Shown here in pieces: positions 44,624-56,734 of a stretch of DNA of 64,000 bases. Source of the stretch: Unio delphinus (lineage: Eukaryota; Mollusca; Bivalvia; Unionida; Unionidae); the NCBI GenBank assembly GCA_029339505.1, contig JAQISU010001235.1:36609815-36673814 (forward strand). Direction: 5' to 3'. A program made the translations under genes and the position numbers. A model generated the notes under the pieces. The model ran no database searches. It worked only from the letters and a program-made list of their open reading frames with translations, and was not told the origin of the DNA. Within the stretch, counting starts at the first letter, position 1. Every line of letters starts with the position of its first letter.

Positions 44624-45706
44624 AACACCGACAACTAAATTAGCACGTGACGATTAGCTTCGATTAAGAAGTTTATTCCAGTTCGTGATTCCGTTCGAAA
44701 TATGCTCCAAACGAGAGAGGAATTTAAAAGTGATTTTGCAGCAGACACTCAACAGTTATTTAAACCCGTCACTTCAACTATTGAAAGAGTTATATTGGGA
44801 GAGACTATTGAGGAAGAAGACAGAAAAAAGGGTATTCTCCCGTTGTTAAAACAGACAGCAGGAGATAAACAACAGGGTGATGTTAGTAAAACAAAGGGTG
44901 CTTCTTTAGTGGATAAATTTACTGAAGGGGCTAAAACAATAATAAAACAATTTCGATTATTAAAAACCAGCGATTATCACGCTTTTGGCGATTTTGCTGT
45001 TAAAAGCTATTATTCAAATAATTATTTTTTAAAAGACGAATAAAAAAAATAATATCACGTGATAACTGGGTTGATGAGTTGTATAAAATAAATAAGGGGA
45101 TTGATCGTTTAGATAGAAGAGAATTGAGGTATATAGAATTTAGAGAGGGAGTTGATAACTATAATAAACAACAAACAGAAATACGACAACAAGAGAGGAA
45201 ACGTCAAACACCAACACGGAGACAAAAAAGAAACAAGAAGAACCTCAATGTGATGATGATTTAGAAAGAAAACGTCCAAAACCAACACGGAGACAAAAAA
45301 AAAAAACAAGAACCTCAATGAGATGATGATTTAGATAGGGAACCTCAAAGGGATACACCACTTGAAGATGATGATGATGAATTTATTAGACACTTACAAG
45401 ATCAGGAAAAGGATACACAGGATGCAACTGGTACAACTGAAAAAAAATGGAGATGGATATCAAAGGGGTTTTTCAGGTAGTGGTCTAGTTCGTTGTCCTA
45501 ATAGTATTCTCTGGGATATATCACGATTAGAAGTTCTCGTAGGAAGGAAACGAGCCGGAAATAACTCACCGGAAATAATTAATGAGGCAGCTGATATCTG
45601 CAGACGACTATTTGAGGGTGGTATCATGGCTTTTGGTGTATACCGAGAGTTTATTGATGAACTAGCCGAAAATCCTACGGATTTTTACGGGTACCATAGT
45701 GATTAA
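44624..45706 (+). pseudogene. Coiled-coil protein with conserved C-terminal domain, copy 2
   Basis: It keeps FKSDFAADTQQLFKPV near the N-terminus, an acidic and basic middle with a duplicated segment of about 77 bp (45190-45330), and in a different frame the C-terminal domain DISRLEVLVGRKRAGNN, EIINEAADICRRLF, GYHSD. Several frame changes. The EEFQ repeats of copy 1 are absent. Confidence 0.7.
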
Positions 45707-45709
45707 TTT

Positions 45710-45752
45710 GATGACTTCGTCGCTGATGACTTTGTCATTGGTGATGAATCAC
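45710..45752 (+). terminator. Three palindromes after coiled-coil gene, copy 2
   Basis: GATGACTTCGTC, ATGACTTTGTCAT (45726-45738) and GTGATGAATCAC (45741-45752) start 4 bp after the stop. Copy 1 has an unrelated palindrome at this site. Confidence 0.6.
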
Positions 45753-45780
45753 TGATTAGATAAATAACATTTAAATAAGA

Positions 45781-46263
45781 TGATCATACACTACAACCAC
45801 AGCAAACCAACTATGGTCTATGTAGTAAACTCACGATTACCAGTTTGTAGAGCGTACTATACGATGGTCTCGGCAATACTATTGCAGGGTTATTTGCATG
45901 AATAGCTCCCAAAATAGCACCAATCGCAAAACAGTTATCAATGAAAGCTATTGATGTTAATCGTGATAAGGGTATTAGCGCTGTTGGTGATGTTGCCGGG
46001 AGGGCATTTTCCGCGGCTAAAGTAAAACTAGTACCGTTAGTTCGGCGGCGAAGAAAACCGATTCGTCATCAGTGACAAAGTCACTAGGACCACTACCATC
46101 TACGGAAAGTATGCCTGCAAGTATTAGTAAAATAATAAATAACGCAGTGGATCAAAAAATAGCATTACTGAGCAGCGTCAAGGATATTATTACTGCAAAT
46201 ATGATAGCGGGAAATGGTTTGAAATCGCGATTGAGATCACGATTTAGATCAAGAAATATATAA
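45781..46263 (+). pseudogene. pVI/pX-like protein, copy 2
   Basis: MIIHYNHSKPTMVYVVNSRL start, then frame changes near 45865 and 46070. It keeps SMKAIDVNRDKGISAVGDVA, a basic RRRRK segment, LPSTESMPA and ITANMIAG. The palindrome AGTGACAAAGTCACT (46071-46085) stands where copy 1 has GAAAATCTAGATTTTC. Confidence 0.75.
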
Positions 46264-46267
46264 TAAT

Positions 46268-47252
46268 ATGTACAAATCGGCTCCTGACACAGCGTTCGAT
46301 TTAGATGCCCCAGAATCGAACTTCAAGTCCAGGACACCAGCAAATTCTTTCTACCCTCTGAAGCGTTTATCGAAGTAGAAGGAGAAAATCTTAACAAATA
46401 ATCGTGTTGCTAATGATCTGCCATATCCACTTGGTACCAAAGTCAGCTTTGTCAATAATGGTATCATGGCACTATTTAACAGCGCTAGATACAGGATTGA
46501 TGGAAAAGAAATCGAGTCTATAGAACATGATGTTGATGTTGCCACAACAATAGTGGGGTTGGCAAGATACTCTGATGATTATACTAGATCGGCAGGTCCA
46601 TCTATGATGTTCTCTAAAGATATTACTGATAACGCTGATAACAATAAGTATCTTAAATTGCTGACACCGTAAGCTACTGCAGTTAATCCACAACCAGATG
46701 ATGTTGAACATGAAGCCAGAGCGGTTGCTGCTACCTTTGATATTGTAAAAGGTGATAGTATTCGTTACAACTTAGGGTTTGCAATACGCGTATCAATGTT
46801 GGAAGGAAAGTGTAGATTATTCTCATGAGCGATTCCACTACATCATATATTTGGATTCTGCAGAAATGTTAAAAATGTTATCTATGGAGCGAAGCATACA
46901 GTAGCCTTAGTGCGAAAAGGTGATGATAATGATGCAATCTGGAGGATTCCAGCAGATCCTGTAAATCCGGATAATGACCGTGGCAAGGTGAATATAACAA
47001 AATTAACACTGTGGATGCCAGTAATGACTCCATCAATCACCGTAGAGCAAAAAGTACTATCATTTATGAGTACAGGCGGCAAATCATTACTAAGTTGGAT
47101 AACAACTACCATGGATATCATGGAGAGTACTGTTAATGGTACATTTACTTGGCAACTGGCATCAAAACAAGGTGTTTCTGCGCCGCGGCATATATTTGTT
47201 GCGTTACAGGATAAGGCACGATTGGGTTCACAATTACGCAGCCATATGCAAG
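46268..47252 (+). pseudogene. Major capsid protein, copy 2, truncated
   Basis: Starts DTAFDLDAP, loses about 80 bp near 46313, then keeps NNGIMALFNSARYRIDG, ARYSDDYTRSAGPSMMF (with Arg where copy 1 has a stop), HHIFGFCRNVKNVIYG and KLTLWMPVMTPS. It breaks off after HIFVALQDKARLG at the deletion junction (about 47252). Several stops and frame changes. Confidence 0.85.
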
Positions 47253-47254
47253 AT

Positions 47255-48402
47255 TAAATCTGATGCTATTCCAGATTGAAATGTTGTTTCGCTACCATCT
47301 GGGTCCTACCAAATTGAACAAATCAATAACGAATTACAACGCAGAATAAAATCCATTACTGGAAAAAAATCGAAAATCGCTATAACGGTTTATGAACAAA
47401 CACTATCATCTGCCATTGAGATAAACTCGCCTGAGTGTGCCGTAGATATCTATGAGTTCAATACTAGGATGGCCTGAAATAACACCTCCACCTGAACCAC
47501 AAAAATCTGATTAAACAATCATACCATGAAATTACCACATCATATAAAGAACACCTCGTCGATATAAAAAAAAGTCATCACTGCCGGGTAGTTATTTTAA
47601 TTTTGTTGATCAGGATTCCGCCTTTTGTAGATTTAAGGCTGGACAGACTACAGAATCAATTACATATATAAATATATACCATAACAGAATTATTGAATAC
47701 TTTTGAGAGATCAATCAAGAACACAGTCAACAATTACAACGACTACAACAGGCTTTCCATGAGTCTAATCAGAGTGAAATCATTAAACGAATTGAAATAT
47801 TAAATAAACTTGTATCCAACATGGAATACATCAACCAGCGAGTAATTCAAGTAATAAATGATCATAGCGATGACAACATTAATTACTCTAAACGAAATTT
47901 CCTAACTGTATATAATATAACAGAAGATGATCTACCGAATTTCAAGCTTCCTGGGTATAACGCAAACGAACTAAAAAATTACGTTAATGATTTTATCAAT
48001 GAAACGTTTACTATGATATTCACTGCATGGAGACAACAACACAAAGGTTCAACAATCCTCAAACATAATAACGACCCAGATTGTGGTGGGTGACATATTG
48101 CTCCTCAAAACGTCAATATATCCTCGGTGATTGCATTGAATTTAGTATGTGATGTCATCGAAGAAAGTCATCAAATAAATCTTGAAAGATCAAATCAAGC
48201 TCAACAAGGATATATTTTATACTCATTTGCACCAACATCTCCTCCAGGATTTCTAATCATTGAGGATCCAACTAATCCAGTCTATATGCGATGTCATAAT
48301 GGTTCATTAACGAGAATTAATTTCAAACTCACCGACCAATCCAATAATCTGATTTATTTACGAGGTGAGGTTTTACAAATTAGTCTGTTTGTGAAATCCT
48401 AA
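47255..48402 (+). pseudogene. Penton/fibre-like protein, copy 2
   Basis: Begins inside the N-terminal domain (the NVVSLPSGSYQIEQINNELQ region), with stops in the middle part. The C-terminal domain is well kept (48127-48402), sharing GYILYSFAPTSPPGFLIIED with copy 1. A hairpin of about 14 bp spans the stop codon. Confidence 0.8.
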
Positions 48403-48426
48403 ATTGTTAGCAATTTCAAGGATTTT
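48393..48426 (+). terminator. Hairpin over the last stop codon, copy 2
   Basis: GAAATCCT-AAATTG pairs with CAATTT-(CA bulge)-AGGATTTTC around a TTAG loop; the TAA stop is inside the stem. Confidence 0.65.
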
Positions 48427-48454
48427 CATCGAAAAAAAGATTTTTAACCCATAA

Positions 48455-48632
48455 CAGCAGAGGGGGTGCGACAACGACTTTGTGTCTCCAAAAGAAACTT
48501 TTTTTTTTACAATTTTGGAGTTAGCCTTGGTTTGCCAAATAGACGCCTTTTTTTCTTACGATTTTGGAGGAAGCCTTGGTTTGCCAAACAGACACCTCTA
48601 TAAAGTTGTCCGATTCGCCTTCTCTGCTGCTA
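48455..48632. repeat. Right terminal inverted repeat with two direct repeats, copy 2
   Basis: Left arm CAGCAGAGGGGGTGCGAC (48455-48472); right arm TTCGCCTTCTCTGCTGCT (to 48631), imperfect. Inside are two units, ATTTTGGAGTTAGCCTTGGT and ATTTTGGAGGAAGCCTTGGT, each followed by TTGCCAAA. The same units occur in copy 3. Confidence 0.75.
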
Positions 48633-49235
48633 GTGGAAAGCCGAGCGCCCAATACACAGTAAACATGGCGCCCGATTTCAAACGACAAATATAACAATTA
48701 TTTCACAATAAATGATACAAAGATTCACATTGATGATGAACAGTTTCATCATGCAGGCGACACTTATGAACTTACATAAGTATTACTTTAATTCTGGAGA
48801 GAAAAATGGATACAATTACCTATTTCTCTCTCAAAATAGACAGTAAGTAATAATAATTTACAATCCTATCATGTACACTATGGGCTTCAAAAATCTTTAT
48901 CCAAAAGATTAATATTTAAACAAATCATTTTTATATGATTTACATATTGTATCAGATTACTTTTGTTTTGTACAATGGTCATATATGTAAAACTGTTACC
49001 ACAGTTACCATTATTTGCATTGGAAACAGGTAAAACTTTACAACATGAAGGGAATTTAAACAATAAAAGAAAATTATATATTCCCTCAAGCATTAATGAA
49101 ATTTGCAATTGCACTTTATAAAAATATAAGTTGACAGGTAGTCAGGATAGTTTCAGTATGAAGATCTCCTCACCAACATAAAAAAAGAGAAAGCTGAAAT
49201 GCTATGGCCATGTCACTAGAGCCAACAGTCTATCT
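48632..49235 (+). repeat. Host arm of an inverted duplication (partner 55125-55790)
   Basis: CTAGTGGAAAG...GAGCGCCCAATACACAGTAA, ACATGGCGCCCGATTTCAAA and the following 0.5 kb recur in reverse at 55125-55790 with small differences. One is a (TA)n block of about 70 bp replacing a short unique stretch. Confidence 0.85.
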
Positions 49236-49450
49236 ACAACAGTATTGCAGGGCATCATCTAGGGTGGCACTGGAGAGATAGACAGAGAAAATAGGTAGAC
49301 TGACGAGAGCACAGAATGAACCAGAAAAGGTTTTGCTGAGACACAGGCATTGGCACATGATCGAGACAGGTGGATGGAACTGGTCAGGTGTTCAGCAGCA
49401 CAGTGCCACGATGACCACACGAGGTCAAGAGACTGATGATGATACATTCA
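49186..49450 (+). pseudogene. RTE-like LINE reverse transcriptase, C-terminal remnant
   Basis: In shifting frames: KRKLKCYGHVTRANSLSTTV then LQGII, then DRDRWMELV. This is the end pattern (RKLRWFGHV...LQG...DRxRWR) of endonuclease/RT proteins of RTE-type LINEs. The inverted arm at about 55125-55190 has only its beginning. Confidence 0.6.
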
Positions 49451-49631
49451 TAACGTTTAAGTTAAGCCTTGGTAAGACATTCTAAATTTCTAAAAGTTTT
49501 TGGAAAAGGACTACCATCACAACTATGTCAATGAATATTCAATGCCAGGAAATTAAATTCAGATGATATGGTTGTTTTGCAAACTGGAAGATCTGAATGT
49601 AGAGTATATAGCGTTCATGGTTACGAACAAG

Positions 49632-49675
<44 letters not shown>

Positions 49676-50000
49676 CAAGATGAACAGAGTTTGGGGTCAT
49701 ATCAGTATGAAGACACAGAATGGTAGCGTAAATATGACTTTTATTTATAAATAATTTGAAGGTAGAAAAACTCTATACCAGACTTGAGCGCAACAAATCC
49801 AAACAAAATTTGATATATAACACAATGCTGCGCACGGCGTTAAATAACTGATATAAATAGTACATGTCCTAACTGGAATGAACTAAAAATTTTAAAAAAT
49901 GGATTGATATTAAACAAAACACTAATAAGAAACAGAGTAATGACTGCTCAATTAAAGTATTTCCCTCAAATAATGACAAACTAATTAACATAAACAATTA
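49451..50000. repeat. Non-coding with (GT)n microsatellite at 49634-49673
   Basis: No gene. 20 uninterrupted GT units. Confidence 0.8.
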
Positions 50001-50825
50001 TGAATTCCACTTATGTAGTGATAAATGACAAGTTTTCACTCACAGTGATAAATTACAAGTTTGCACACAAATGATTCTAGAAATTGTGGCATGCATCTTG
50101 CGTCGCCCAATTCATCACCAAAATGTATTTGAGCCCAAATGCTCTGCCAGATGTTCAAGGAGCCATCCCAAAACCTTTTTCCCTCACCACGAGATAACAA
50201 ATGTCTTCTCGTGGGTCAAGGTCACCACCGACAGCAGCATACTGGGTATACACTAACCCAAATTAGCAGTGCGACACCTTCAGTATGGGAAATCAAGACG
50301 AAGATACAACATAGCTCTATCACTCCGTCATTCCTTTTAGCAGTTTACCCTTATTAACAGCTCTACAGCTGGAGATATAGCGTGGTAATGTGGACCTCTC
50401 ACTGACAAGATTTTCGGTAGTGTAATGTTCGTCTCTACCATGAGCCTTTATGTACAGAACTTATATTGCTGTCATATGATGTGGACGTTCTTTTGCATAC
50501 CAGGCCCAGCAACATGGAATGAATTGCCCACTAAACTTGGACATAAAGGAGTGATCTTATTCAAGAGCGATCCTATAACACATCTATTTCAATTGCAAGA
50601 GCAGACTTGAAGACCTTATGTTTCCTCATCTTAAATCCAGCATATTTTCTGTGTTCTAAGTTTATGGTGTTTGCTTTTTGTAATCACATCATTATATAAG
50701 TGTTGTCCAATGTTGTAAAGCACTTAGAGCTTCTAAAGGTTACGCTTTATACAAACTCATTATTTTTATTACTATTATTATCATCATTATTATTTCTATT
50801 ATTATTATTGTTGTTATTATTAGTA
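50001..50825 (+). repeat. LINE 3' end fragment, copy A
   Basis: Contains FFCIPGPATWNELPTKLGHK, the (L/T)WN-x-LP motif that closes many LINE open frames, a short 3' region TGTAAAGCACTTAGAGCTTC and a TTATTATTATT tail. A diverged direct copy is at 54380-55110. Confidence 0.65.
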
Positions 50826-51092
50826 TTATTTTCCCACCGTAAACACCTTGCTTGTGCAGTAAAGAGTGAACTGAACTTGCTACATCGGAAAAATATATGA
50901 TCAGGATAAACCACCCCAAGGTCACACTGTACACAGAAACGAAACCAGAGTATGTTCGATAATTTAAACATTGTTCCATCTAGATAGCTCTGCAACTGCA
51001 ATTCCATTGTAAATTGATTTGGTTTATTATGTTTCCTCAATTTTCAAACTAACACGACCTCGTGTTCTCTTTCCACGAGACATATATTTAGT

Positions 51093-52157
51093 AGCTTTAA
51101 AAATGTATCTTCATCTTCACATATTTGTATTCTTTATCATCTGTTTACCACGTACAGCGTTGACCATGAATTTCAAGGGGAAAAAATGTCCTCGAAATTA
51201 TACTTCTGCTGTATCTCAGACTTGTATTCTAGAAATTTGTGTGTGATTAGAACCATAGTTGTTGAGCAAACAAGACGAGACTGCATTTTGTTGGGGTTTT
51301 AACTCGGTTGCAAAACTTACTAAACATTTTGTGAATTAAATAATTTTTTAAAATTGCTTTTTAATGTTTATTGTGGTTTTGGAATAGTTGACTATGTACG
51401 ATTGTAATCTTGCGCTTTGATATTTCTCTTAAATAGATTATTTGGTCATTGTTATTTGTTAACAAATTGTATGACTACTTTCTATTTTTAAACTTTTTAA
51501 AGGGGTTTCTACATTATTCTCGTTTTTTTATTTTACTTGCATATCGGGTATAGAAGTGTTATATTTGAGATATTTATCAGCTTCACAAAACACTTGCAAC
51601 AATGTTGCTAAATATATCTCAGAATTTCTTTGTGTACAGAATATATATTACTACTTTTCTGTATGCAAAGACATGACTTTGTCTATGCAACTACGTCATT
51701 ATTTAATACATACAACTATGCCAGTATTTCATTTGGTGTACAAGATGTGTTTTATCTCTATCTGCTTTCCATTAGCAACTTATCTCGCTGTACTGTGTCA
51801 TTATTTAAGATATTAAAAATACTGACAATTATTTTATTTTAGAAAACTTTTGAAAATCTGAGCTAGTGCTTGTTTAATGATTTGCATACATATTGCACAT
51901 GGTTACCTGATGGACAAAGAGACATCATAACAAAAAGACTTTTGGTAACGGACATGTACAGAATGTATTATAATATCTTTAGAGTTAAAGTGTTCCTAAA
52001 ACAATTATTTAATCATAGCAGATTGAATTCAATTAGAAGACGTGCCTTGCATATCCCCTAATCAACAGTTAGTCGTATATGGTAGCGCAAAGTAATGCTT
52101 AGTCTTTTATAGCTTTTTACTCAACAGAAACACATGCACGCCTGAACGCACTCACGT

Positions 52158-52194
<37 letters not shown>

Positions 52195-52522
52195 AAAATG
52201 CCACTGCACATGGGTGGGGCCAGATCGTGGGAAGGTCAGGGGTGTGAGTACCCCCTATCCTTAATCTGCCTTTCGGTAGAAAATGTTTTTGGCTGCACCA
52301 GTTGCTTGTTTGGTCTAATGGTCAAAAAAACATCATCTGTTAGGTCCAAATTGGACTCCAATATGTAGCTCTCCATGTTCCTGGTTTTCCAATGACTTCT
52401 TGGCATAAACAGTTGTTTTCTGAGCTACTTTGGCCTTGGCCCTCAGTGCTCTTCTATGCTATTTCTATTACCAACAATAATAATATAAATAATAATGATG
52501 ATAATAATAGTAACATAAAGTA
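51093..52522. repeat. 1430-bp tandem unit 1
   Basis: From AGCTTTAAAA to AATAATAGTAACATAAAGTA. Nearly identical to the next unit; ends in an AAT-rich microsatellite and contains an (AC)n run (52156-52191). The three short open frames in it are identical in both units, but nothing shows that they are genes. Diverged relative at 16310-17410. Confidence 0.9.
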
Positions 52523-53591
52523 AGCTTTAAAACGTATCTTCATCTTCACATATCGTATTTGTATTGTTTATCATCTGTTTACCACGTACAGCGTTGACCA
52601 TGAATTTCAAGGGGAAAAAATGTCCTCGAAATTATACTTCTGCTGTATCTCAGACTTGTATTCTAGAAATTTGTGTGTGATTAGAACCATAGTTGTTGAG
52701 CAAACAAGACGAGACTGCATTTTGTTGGGGTTTTAACTCGGTTGCAAAACTTACTAAACATTTTGTGAATTAAATAATTTTTTAAAATTGCTTTTTAATG
52801 TTTATTGTGGTTTTGGAATAGTTGACTATGTACGATTGTAATCTTGCGCTTTGATATTTCTCTTAAATAGATTATTTGGTCATTGTTATTTGTTAACAAA
52901 TTGTATGACTACTTTCTATTTTTAAACTTTTTAAAGGGGTTTCTACATTATTCTCGTTTTTTTATTTTACTTGCATATCGGGTATAGAAGTGTTATATTT
53001 GAGATATTTATCAGCTTCACAAAACACTTGCAACAATGTTGCTAAATATATCTCAGAATTTCTTTGTGTACAGAATATATATTACTACTTTTCTGTATGC
53101 AAAGACATGACTTTGTCTATGCAACTACGTCATTATTTAATACATACAACTATGCCAGTATTTCATTTGGTGTACAAGATGTGTTTTATCTCTATCTGCT
53201 TTCCATTAGCAACTTATCTCGCTGTACTGTGTCATTATTTAAGATATTAAAAATACTGACAATTATTTTATTTTAGAAAACTTTTGAAAATCTGAGCTAG
53301 TGCTTGTTTAATGATTTGCATACATATTGCACATGGTTACCTGATGGACAAAGAGACATCATAACAAAAAGACTTTTGGTAACGGACATGTACAGAATGT
53401 ATTATAATATCTTTAGAGTTAAAGTGTTCCTAAAACAATTATTTAATCATAGCAGATTGAATTCAATTAGAAGACGTGCCTTGCATATCCCCTAATCAAC
53501 AGTTAGTCGTATATGGTAGCGCAAAGTAATGCTTAGTCTTTTATAGCTTTTTACTCAACAGAAACACATGCACGCCTGAACGCACTCACGT

Positions 53592-53626
<35 letters not shown>

Positions 53627-53952
53627 AAAATGCCACTGCACATGGGTGGGGCCAGATCGTGGGAAGGTCAGGGGTGTGAGTACCCCCTATCCTTAATCTG
53701 CCTTTCGGTAGAAAATGTTTTTGGCTGCACCAGTTGCTTGTTTGGTCTAATGGTCAAAAAACATCATCTGTTAGGTCCAAATTGGACTCCAATATGTAGC
53801 TCTCCATGTTCCTGGTTTTCCAATGATTTCTTGGCATAAACAGTTGTTTTCTGAGCTACTTTGGCCTTGGCCCTCAGTGCTCTTCTATGCTATTTCTATT
53901 ACCAACAATAATAATATAAATAATAATGATGATAATAATAGTAACATAAAGT
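52523..53952. repeat. 1430-bp tandem unit 2
   Basis: Differs from unit 1 by a handful of bases in the part I compared (for instance CAATGACTTC versus CAATGATTTC, and the (AC)n length). The duplication is therefore recent, or an assembly artefact. Confidence 0.9.
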
Positions 53953-54365
53953 AAGCTTTAAAAACGTATCTTCATCTTCACATATCGTATTTGTATTGTT
54001 TATCATCTGTTTACCACGTACAGCGTTAAGCATGAATTTGAAGGGGAAAAAAGTCCTCGAAATTATACTTGCGTTGTATCACAGACATGTATTCTAGTAA
54101 TTTGTGTGATTAGAACCATAGTTATTGATCAAACATTGTGTTGGGGTTTTAACTCTGTTGCAAAACTTACTAAACATTTTGTGAATTGAATCCTTTTTTA
54201 AAATTGCTTTTTAATGTTTATTGTAGTTTTGGAATAGTTGAATATGTACGATTGTAATCTTGCGCTTTGATATTTCTCTTAAATAGATTATTTGGTCATT
54301 GTTATTTGTTTTAGGCTGCACCAGCTGCTTGTCTGGTCTAATGGTTACAAAAACATCATCTGTTA
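53953..54365. repeat. Third, diverged and deleted tandem unit
   Basis: Starts AGCTTTAAAAACGTATCTTC like the other units, with clear divergence (GCGTTAAGCATGAATTTGAA), then skips from TTGTTATTTGTT to GGCTGCACCAGCTGCTTGTC, losing about 0.9 kb. Confidence 0.8.
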
Positions 54366-54379
54366 GGTCAAAAATAATG

Positions 54380-55110
54380 ATAAACTAATTAACTATTATG
54401 AATTCCACTTATGTAGTGATAAATTACAAGTTTTCACTCAGTGATAAATTACAAGTTTGCACTCGAATGATTGTAGAAATTGTGGCGTGCATCTTGCAAC
54501 TCTCAATACATCACCAAAATGTATTTCAGCCCAAATTATATGCCAGATGTTCAAGGAGCCATCCCAAAACTTTGGTCCCTCACCACGTGATAACCAATGT
54601 CTTCTCGCGGGCCAAGGTCAACACACAAGACAGCAGCATACTGCATATACACTAAGCCAAATTAGCAGTGCGACACCTTCAGTACGGTACAACACGAAGA
54701 TACAACATAGCTCTATCACTCCGTCATTCCTTTTAGCAGTTTACCCCTATTAACAGCTCTACAGCTGGAGATATAGCGTGGTAATGTGGACCTCTCACGG
54801 ACAAGATTTTTGGTAGTGTAATGTTTGTCTCTACCATGAGACTATGTACATAACTTTTATTGCAATGCATGTCAGTGCACTGAAGGTATATTGCTGTCAT
54901 AAGGTATGGACGTTCTTTTGCATACCAGGCCCAGCAACATGGAATGAATTGGCCACTGAACTTAGACATAAAAGGTACAGTGATGTTATTCAAGAGCGAT
55001 CCTATAACACGTCTATTTCGATTGCAAGAGCAGACTTAAAGACCTTATATTTCCTCAACTTAAATCCAGCATATTTTCTGTGTTCTAAGTTTATGGTTTT
55101 TGCATTTTGT
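54380..55110 (+). repeat. LINE 3' end fragment, copy B
   Basis: Direct relative of 50001-50690: TATGAATTCCACTTATGTAG, FFCIPGPATWNELATELRHK and LKTLYF. It continues into the inverted host arm. Confidence 0.7.
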
Positions 55111-55124
55111 AATCGCATCGTTAC

Positions 55125-55371
55125 TGTTGTAGAGACTGTTGGTTCTAGTGACATGGTCATAGCATTTCAGCTATCTCTTTTTTTATATTGGTGAGGATTT
55201 CTTCATATTGAAACCATCCTGACTACCTGTCAACTTATCTTTTTATAAAAGTGCAATTGCAAATTTCATTAATGCTTGAGGGAATTTATAATTTTCTTTT
55301 ATTGTTTAAATTCCCTTCATGTTGTAAAGTTTTACCAGTTTCCAATGCAAATAATGGTAACTGTGGTAACA

Positions 55372-55448
<77 letters not shown>

Positions 55449-55790
55449 CCATTGTACAAAACAATTGTAATCCGATACTGTATGTAAATCATAAAAAAAT
55501 GATTTGTTTAAATATTAATCATCTGGATAAAGATTTTTGAAGCCCAAAGTGTATATGATAGGATTGTAAATTATTATTACTTGCCGTCTATTTTGAGAGA
55601 AATTGGTAATTGTATCCATTTTTCTCTCCAGAACTTAAGTAAAATTGTGTAAGCTCATAAGTGTCGCCTGCATGATGAAACTGTTCATCAATGTGAATCT
55701 TTGTATCATTTATTGTGACATAATTGTTATATTTGTGGTTTGAAATCGGGCGCCATGTTTACTGTGTATTGGGCGCTCGTCTTTCCACTA
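55125..55790 (-). repeat. Host arm of the inverted duplication (partner 48632-49235)
   Basis: Reverse complement of the sequence right of viral copy 2, with a (TA)n block (55375-55446). At its outer edge the sequence continues as CCACTAGGAGGCGCTCAAG, where copy 2 begins on the other arm. It may therefore show the pre-insertion site. Confidence 0.85.
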
Positions 55791-55797
55791 GGAGGCG
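55784..55797. promoter_or_regulatory. CTCF-like motif at the would-be insertion site
   Basis: CCACTAGGAGGCGC matches the vertebrate CTCF consensus CCASYAGRKGGCRS at all but one position. In the other arm the right half of this motif is replaced by the viral terminus. Single-motif evidence only. Confidence 0.35.
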
Positions 55798-56658
55798 CTC
55801 AAGTTAATCTTTCCGAATTCTTCCATATATAGTAATTTTCGTGAAAACATTGTCGTAAATTTCCCAGAGTGTGTTCCGAAAACCAATAAATAGTGGTGAG
55901 ATCCGCCGTTTTGGCAGTTGTGATTCTGCTGGACTCCAGTAATGTTCTCAAGATCAAACAAACAGAACAAAAGTGTCTAGTCATCCCAACTGATAATTTC
56001 AAGCATTAATAGCAAGGTAGACTAGACTACCAACACATTAAATTTAGTACTCATAATGACTACTATGTTTCTGATATTGTTTCAATGTTTATTTCCTTGT
56101 TATATTAAATAAGTCCCCATAAAGGGATTAGGCTGATGACAAACTGTTAGGTATAGGACTGACAGGGGAAATAAAGTTTATGACTTCCAGTTTTCTGATG
56201 TTGCTTTGGTTTCAGAACAGTGTTCTGCTGTTACGGGATATTTTGAGACAAATTTGGTTCGTTTGAATGTACAATCATTGGAACCCAACAGAATACATGT
56301 CTGGATACTTGTTTATTGTATTAAGCGGCCCATGGAAGAAAAACATATTTTTGCGAATGCGTTGAAAATTTATAAGTTTTATTTTCATATATTAAGCAGA
56401 GATAATACTAATAAACACTGTAGGTCTTGAGCTTCCAACAATTTGGAATATATCCATGTATATTTCATATTTCTGAGTAACCTCTATTTACTGTACGAAG
56501 TCTCAATTCAAGAGTCCTATCTGGTCGTTTCAGCCATATCTGCAATGACCGGTGCGTAGGTCAAATTATCCCTCAAATATTTAGCGCAGTGACCCCATTG
56601 TCGGTCAACGGCGTTAGTGTGCAAAATTCTATCGATGTAATAACTTCGAGAAGTTATT

Positions 56659-56734
<76 letters not shown>

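Larger units (their letters stand above)
42005..48632 (+). mobile_element. Integrated virus, copy 2 (decayed, truncated, internally deleted)
   Basis: Same gene order as copy 1 from within the polymerase to the right terminal inverted repeat, with multiple stops and frame changes. The polymerase is cut at about 42005. A deletion joins mid-capsid sequence (matching copy 1 near 8075) to the penton/fibre gene (matching near 11320) at about 47252. The protein differences from copy 1 show that these are two distinct insertions, not a recent duplication. Confidence 0.88.

Noticed and set aside
51556..53495. Identical 86-, 70- and 63-residue frames as duplicated genes
   Set aside because: They lie in a tandem repeat with no codon signature or family. 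The diverged relative at 16.3-17.2 kb does not keep them open.
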